A stretch of DNA of 15,757 bases from Actinomycetota bacterium (lineage in GTDB: Bacteria; Actinomycetota; Acidimicrobiia; Acidimicrobiales; AC-25). The stretch covers positions 1-15,757 of the forward strand of contig VAXF01000092.1 of NCBI GenBank assembly GCA_005888395.1, given 5' to 3'. The position numbers and the translations under genes were made by a program. Position 1 is the first letter of the stretch. Each line of letters opens with the position of its first letter. The notes below the pieces were generated by a model. That model was not told the DNA's origin. It saw nothing but the letters and a program-made list of their open reading frames with translations, and made no database searches. This document shows positions 12,668 through 15,757 of the stretch, in pieces.

Positions 12668-14695
12668 TCAGGCGGAGCGGGCGCCCCGCTGGCGCTGGGC
12701 GCGCTTCTGCTCGATGAAGTCGACGAGGACGTAGCTGCCGAGCGTGTCGGGCGTGGTGAAGAAGGCACGGCCGCGGTTGAGCTGGGTCAGGCGCTCGACA
12801 AAGTTCCGCAGGTAGCTGTTGGCGTCGAGCATGAACGTGTTGATGCGGATCCCCTCCCGCGTGCAGCGGGCGACCTCCTTCAGCGTGGCGTCGACCGTCT
12901 CCTTGACCGGCGGGTAGTTGAAGAACACGTCACCACCTGGGAGCAGGTGGGCGGTGGGCTCGCCGTCGGTGACCATGATGATCTGCTTCGTGCCCGTCTG
13001 GCGGGCGAGCATGCGCCGCGACAACAGGAACGCGTGCTGCATGGTGGTGCCGTACACGAAGTCCCATGACACCTCGGGCAACTGCTCCGGCTTGAGCTCG
13101 CGCGCCACCTCGCTGAAGCCGACTATGCCCAGGTAGTCGCGTGGGAACTGCGTCGATATCAGCGAGTGCAGCGCCATTGCGACCTTCTTGGCGGCGAGGA
13201 AGTTGTCGCGCATGGGCATCGACAGCGAGAGGTCGAGCATCAGCACCGTGCTCGACCGCACCAGTGTCTCCGTACGCTCCACCTCGAAGTCGTCCGGCCG
13301 GAGCCGTACCGGCACGCCGCCTCCGGTGCGCTGGATCGCGTTGCGCACCGTGCGCTCGATGTGAAGGTTGAACGGGTCGCCGAACTCGTAGGGCTTGGTC
13401 TCGTAGGCGCGTTCGTGACCGACTCCAGTGCGCTCGACGTCGTGACGGCCGACGCGGTCCTGGGTGAGGCGGGCGAAGAGGTCGGCGAGCGCGTTCTGGC
13501 CGATGCGGCGCATGCCGCGGGGCGTGAGCTCGAAGCGGCCCTCGCGCTGTTCGATGAGCCCGGCCTCCTCGAGCATCCGCGCCAGCTCTGCCAACCGCTC
13601 GAGCGAGCGGGCGCCGTCGTCGCCGAGGAGCTCGCGGGCCGCGTCGAGGTCGACCTCGGCCAGCGCGCCGGGATTGGTCGCCGACCGCAGCAGGTTCTCG
13701 AGCTGGTCCATGTCGCCCAGGCGGTCCATCAGCTGGGCGGCCTCCGCGAACCCGAGCGGGTCCTGCCCGCTGAACTGGTAGCGCCGGTTCCACCCGGCAT
13801 CGGGGAATGCCTGCCGCAGGTGGTCGGCGAGCTGGTCGACCTGCCAGCGCAGGTCCATGTCCTCGAGCAGCTCGCGGGCCAGGCCCTCGAGCTGCGCCCG
13901 TTGCTCGGGCGTCATCGAGTTGAGCATCGCCTGCATGGCGGCCATCTGCTCGGCCATCTGCTCGAGCAGCTCGTCGAGCGTCGTCGGGTTCCCTGGGAAG
14001 AAGTCGCCGAACTGCTCCATGAACCGCTGGAACGACTCGGTGGTGTCTTCGCCGCGCTCCCGCTGCTCGAGCAGCTGGTTGAGGGCGGCGAACATGTCCT
14101 TCATCCGCGCCATCTGCTCGGGGCTGACGTCGCTCATCGACCCGGCCATCTCGTTGAAGTAACTCTGCATCAGCTGCTGGCGGAGCTTGTCCATGAGCTC
14201 GTCGAACTTCTCGCGGGCCTCCGACGAGGTGAAGTCGTACTCGTTCAGCTCGCGCACCTGGCCGGCGAGATCGGGCGGAAGCAAGTCGAGCTTCGTCCTG
14301 CGCTCGGTCGCGACCTGCTCGGTTATCTCCTGCCGGCGGGCGTCACCCGACTCACGGGCCTCACGCTCGAGCTCGTCGATGCCGGCGCGTTCCATGTCGA
14401 TGACGTCGCGCAACTCCTGGGCGATGTCGTCGTAGACGCCGCCGAGGTCGTAGCGCTCGAGCTCGTCCTTGCGCCGGCGCCGCAGCCGCTCGAGCAGCTC
14501 GCGCATGCCGGCCAGCCGCTCACCGTTGTGGTCACGGAAGCCGGACTGCATGAGCCGCCGCAGGGCGGCGTTGAGATCGCCGTGGTAGAGCAGGTCGTCG
14601 GTGATCTCGGACAGCACGTCGTCGGCGTCGAGCTCGAAGCCGGCCTGGGTGCCGTCCCAGCGGGAATAGCTGAAGCGGGTGCGTCCCCGGGGCAC
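12668..14695 (-). CDS. VWA-domain protein, partner of a MoxR/Mg-chelatase-like AAA+ ATPase (Rv0959-like)
   Basis: A 675-residue protein. The first ~430 residues are highly charged and mainly helical (for example ELLERLRRRRKDELERYD), with a Met/Gln-rich coiled-coil-like stretch at about 185-275 (FNEMAGSMSD, LLEQMAEQMAAMQAML). The C-terminal von Willebrand factor A domain carries a full MIDAS: LMLDLSLSM with Asp488, Ser490 and Ser492, then IIMVTDGEPT with Asp577. It resembles the ChlD-like proteins encoded next to Rv0958-type ATPases. By analogy with MoxR/VWA pairs it may act in metal insertion or protein-complex remodelling, but the target is unknown. GTG 14695 lies one base after the ATPase stop, so translation is probably coupled. 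The protein has no signal peptide or membrane segment. Confidence 0.85.
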   Translation of the reverse strand: MPRGRTRFSYSRWDGTQAGFELDADDVLSEITDDLLYHGDLNAALRRLMQSGFRDHNGERLAGMRELLERLRRRRKDELERYDLGGVYDDIAQELRDVIDMERAGIDELEREARESGDARRQEITEQVATERRTKLDLLPPDLAGQVRELNEYDFTSSEAREKFDELMDKLRQQLMQSYFNEMAGSMSDVSPEQMARMKDMFAALNQLLEQRERGEDTTESFQRFMEQFGDFFPGNPTTLDELLEQMAEQMAAMQAMLNSMTPEQRAQLEGLARELLEDMDLRWQVDQLADHLRQAFPDAGWNRRYQFSGQDPLGFAEAAQLMDRLGDMDQLENLLRSATNPGALAEVDLDAARELLGDDGARSLERLAELARMLEEAGLIEQREGRFELTPRGMRRIGQNALADLFARLTQDRVGRHDVERTGVGHERAYETKPYEFGDPFNLHIERTVRNAIQRTGGGVPVRLRPDDFEVERTETLVRSSTVLMLDLSLSMPMRDNFLAAKKVAMALHSLISTQFPRDYLGIVGFSEVARELKPEQLPEVSWDFVYGTTMQHAFLLSRRMLARQTGTKQIIMVTDGEPTAHLLPGGDVFFNYPPVKETVDATLKEVARCTREGIRINTFMLDANSYLRNFVERLTQLNRGRAFFTTPDTLGSYVLVDFIEQKRAQRQRGARSA

Positions 14696-14696
14696 G

Positions 14697-15757
14697 TCAG
14701 CCCCGGCCGCGGTACTCGGCCTTGCCGCCGGCGGCCTCCTTGTTCAGGCGCTTCGACAGATGGAGGCCTTCGAGCACGAACTCGAGGGCGCTGGCCACGG
14801 CCGCGGGCGTCTCGCTCGCCGAGAGCTGGTCGACGGGCTCGCGCAGCGCCGGAAGCCGGGTGAGCACGTCGATGTAGTCGGCCGAGGCCACGTCGTCGCC
14901 GGTGTGGACGACCGTGCCCTCGTCGAACGCGAGCAGCAGGTCGCGGAACTGCTCCATCGAGCACCGCTCGCGGAACACGGTGAGCACCGCGGCCTGGATG
15001 AGCCGCTCGACCACCTTCTCGTCGCGACCGTCGTCGAGGGTCTCGATCTCCACCTTGCCGCTCGTGGACGAGGCCAGCGCTTCGAGGTCGCTCACGCGAG
15101 GGACGACGTCGCGCTCGTCGAGGCGGAGCGCCCGCCGCGTGGCGTTGGCCACGAGCGTCTCGTAGTTGGCGATCGAGAGGCGCACCGAGACGCCTGACCG
15201 CTGGTTCACGTGCGGGCTCTGCCGGGCGAGCTGGCTCAGCGTGGCCACGACGTCGGCCATGTAGTCGGGCACCTGCACGCGCAGGCCGTTGGCGTCGAGT
15301 GGCCGTGCCTCCTGGTGGACGATCGCCAGCTCGGTGTCGGTCTCGAGCGGGTAGTGGGTGCGGATCTGGGCGCCGAAGCGGTCTTTGAGCGGGGTGATGA
15401 TGCGCCCGCGGTTCGTGTAGTCCTCCGGGTTCGCCGACGCCACGAGCATGATGTCGAGCGGCAACCGGATCTTGTAGCCACGCACCTGCACGTCGCGCTC
15501 CTCGAGCACGTTGAGCAGGCCCACCTGGATGCGCTCTGCCAGGTCGGGAAGCTCGTTGATGGCGAAGATGCCCCGGTTCGTACGGGGAACGAGCCCATAG
15601 TGGAGCGTCAGCTCGTCGGAGAGGTACCGGCCCTCCGCCACCTTGATCGGGTCGACCTCACCGATGAGGTCGGCGATCGACGTGTCGGGAGTGGCCAGCT
15701 TCTCGCCGAAGCGGTGCTCGCGGTGCACCCACTCGATCTGCGTCTCGTCGCCGTGCT
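14697..15757 (-). CDS. MoxR/Mg-chelatase ChlI-like AAA+ ATPase, 5' end outside window (Rv0958-like)
   Basis: The visible 352 residues are the C-terminal part of an AAA+ ATPase; the frame is open at the right edge, so the N-terminus and Walker A are missing. IFAINELPDLAERIQ occupies the Walker B position (with NE rather than DE, as I recall for this subgroup). LVASANPEDYTNRGRI contains the sensor-1 Asn, and TPLKDRFGAQIRTHYP the arginine-finger region. LLNVLEERDVQVRGYKI is the ChlI-like helical insert. The rest is the lid domain plus a C-terminal extension. Internal GTG 15728 is not the start, because the preceding codons (HGDETQIEW) continue the same family sequence. It would energise its VWA partner; the substrate is unknown. 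Confidence 0.88.
   Translation of the reverse strand, partial: HGDETQIEWVHREHRFGEKLATPDTSIADLIGEVDPIKVAEGRYLSDELTLHYGLVPRTNRGIFAINELPDLAERIQVGLLNVLEERDVQVRGYKIRLPLDIMLVASANPEDYTNRGRIITPLKDRFGAQIRTHYPLETDTELAIVHQEARPLDANGLRVQVPDYMADVVATLSQLARQSPHVNQRSGVSVRLSIANYETLVANATRRALRLDERDVVPRVSDLEALASSTSGKVEIETLDDGRDEKVVERLIQAAVLTVFRERCSMEQFRDLLLAFDEGTVVHTGDDVASADYIDVLTRLPALREPVDQLSASETPAAVASALEFVLEGLHLSKRLNKEAAGGKAEYRGRG

Noticed and set aside
12541..12768. Short frames on both strands through the 22-bp inverted repeat
   Set aside because: They cross the intergenic hairpin and the end of the VWA gene and contain the two arms in translation. No ribosome-binding site or homology is evident.
1..15757. 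tRNA or rRNA genes, CRISPR array, IS element, integrase or phage genes
   Set aside because: I looked for cloverleaf-like segments, regularly spaced repeats, and transposase or recombinase motifs and saw none.

Overview
The window is GC-rich bacterial DNA. Every gene I can support lies on the minus strand, so genes are described here from right to left, the direction of transcription. Heavy third-position GC, frequent GTG starts, tight ATGA/GTGA stop-start overlaps and actinobacterial protein variants (a SenX3-like kinase, a Rv0958/Rv0959-like AAA+/VWA pair, a MutT1-like pair beside polyphosphate kinase) point to Actinomycetota. A deep lineage such as Acidimicrobiia is my guess, not something the sequence proves.

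Right end (12668-15757): the 3' part of a MoxR/Mg-chelatase-like AAA+ ATPase, then its VWA-domain partner. Next comes a 247-bp gap (12421-12667) holding a perfect 22-bp inverted repeat close behind the VWA gene and a candidate promoter for what follows.

Middle (9247-12420): an SsuABC-type ABC importer (lipoprotein, ATPase, permease) followed by a cysteine-less Rrf2-family regulator. Together these suggest sulfonate/organosulfur uptake under Rrf2 control, although the substrate cannot be read from sequence.

Centre (4303-9233): a compact set with a polyphosphate theme. It contains a CHAD-domain protein (a polyphosphate-binding family), a ROK sugar kinase, a possible 26-codon coupling ORF with two GC hairpins, polyphosphate kinase Ppk1, a Nudix hydrolase and a SixA-like histidine phosphatase. 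The last two look like an unfused form of mycobacterial MutT1.

Left (1-4282): a phosphate-starvation operon, pstS-pstC-pstA-pstB, followed by the 5' part of a SenX3/PhoR-like PAS histidine kinase that runs off the window. Upstream of pstS are three 11-nt direct repeats matching the actinobacterial PHO box (PhoP/RegX3 type). A TANNNT -10 element sits seven bases before the GTG start, consistent with a leaderless transcript.

Read together, 1-9233 takes up phosphate (Pst), senses its limitation (the kinase), stores it as polyphosphate (Ppk1), and probably binds the polymer (CHAD) and manages phosphorylated metabolites (Nudix, phosphatase, ROK kinase). No tRNA, rRNA, CRISPR array, transposase or prophage gene was seen. 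No gene-free stretch exceeds 300 bases.
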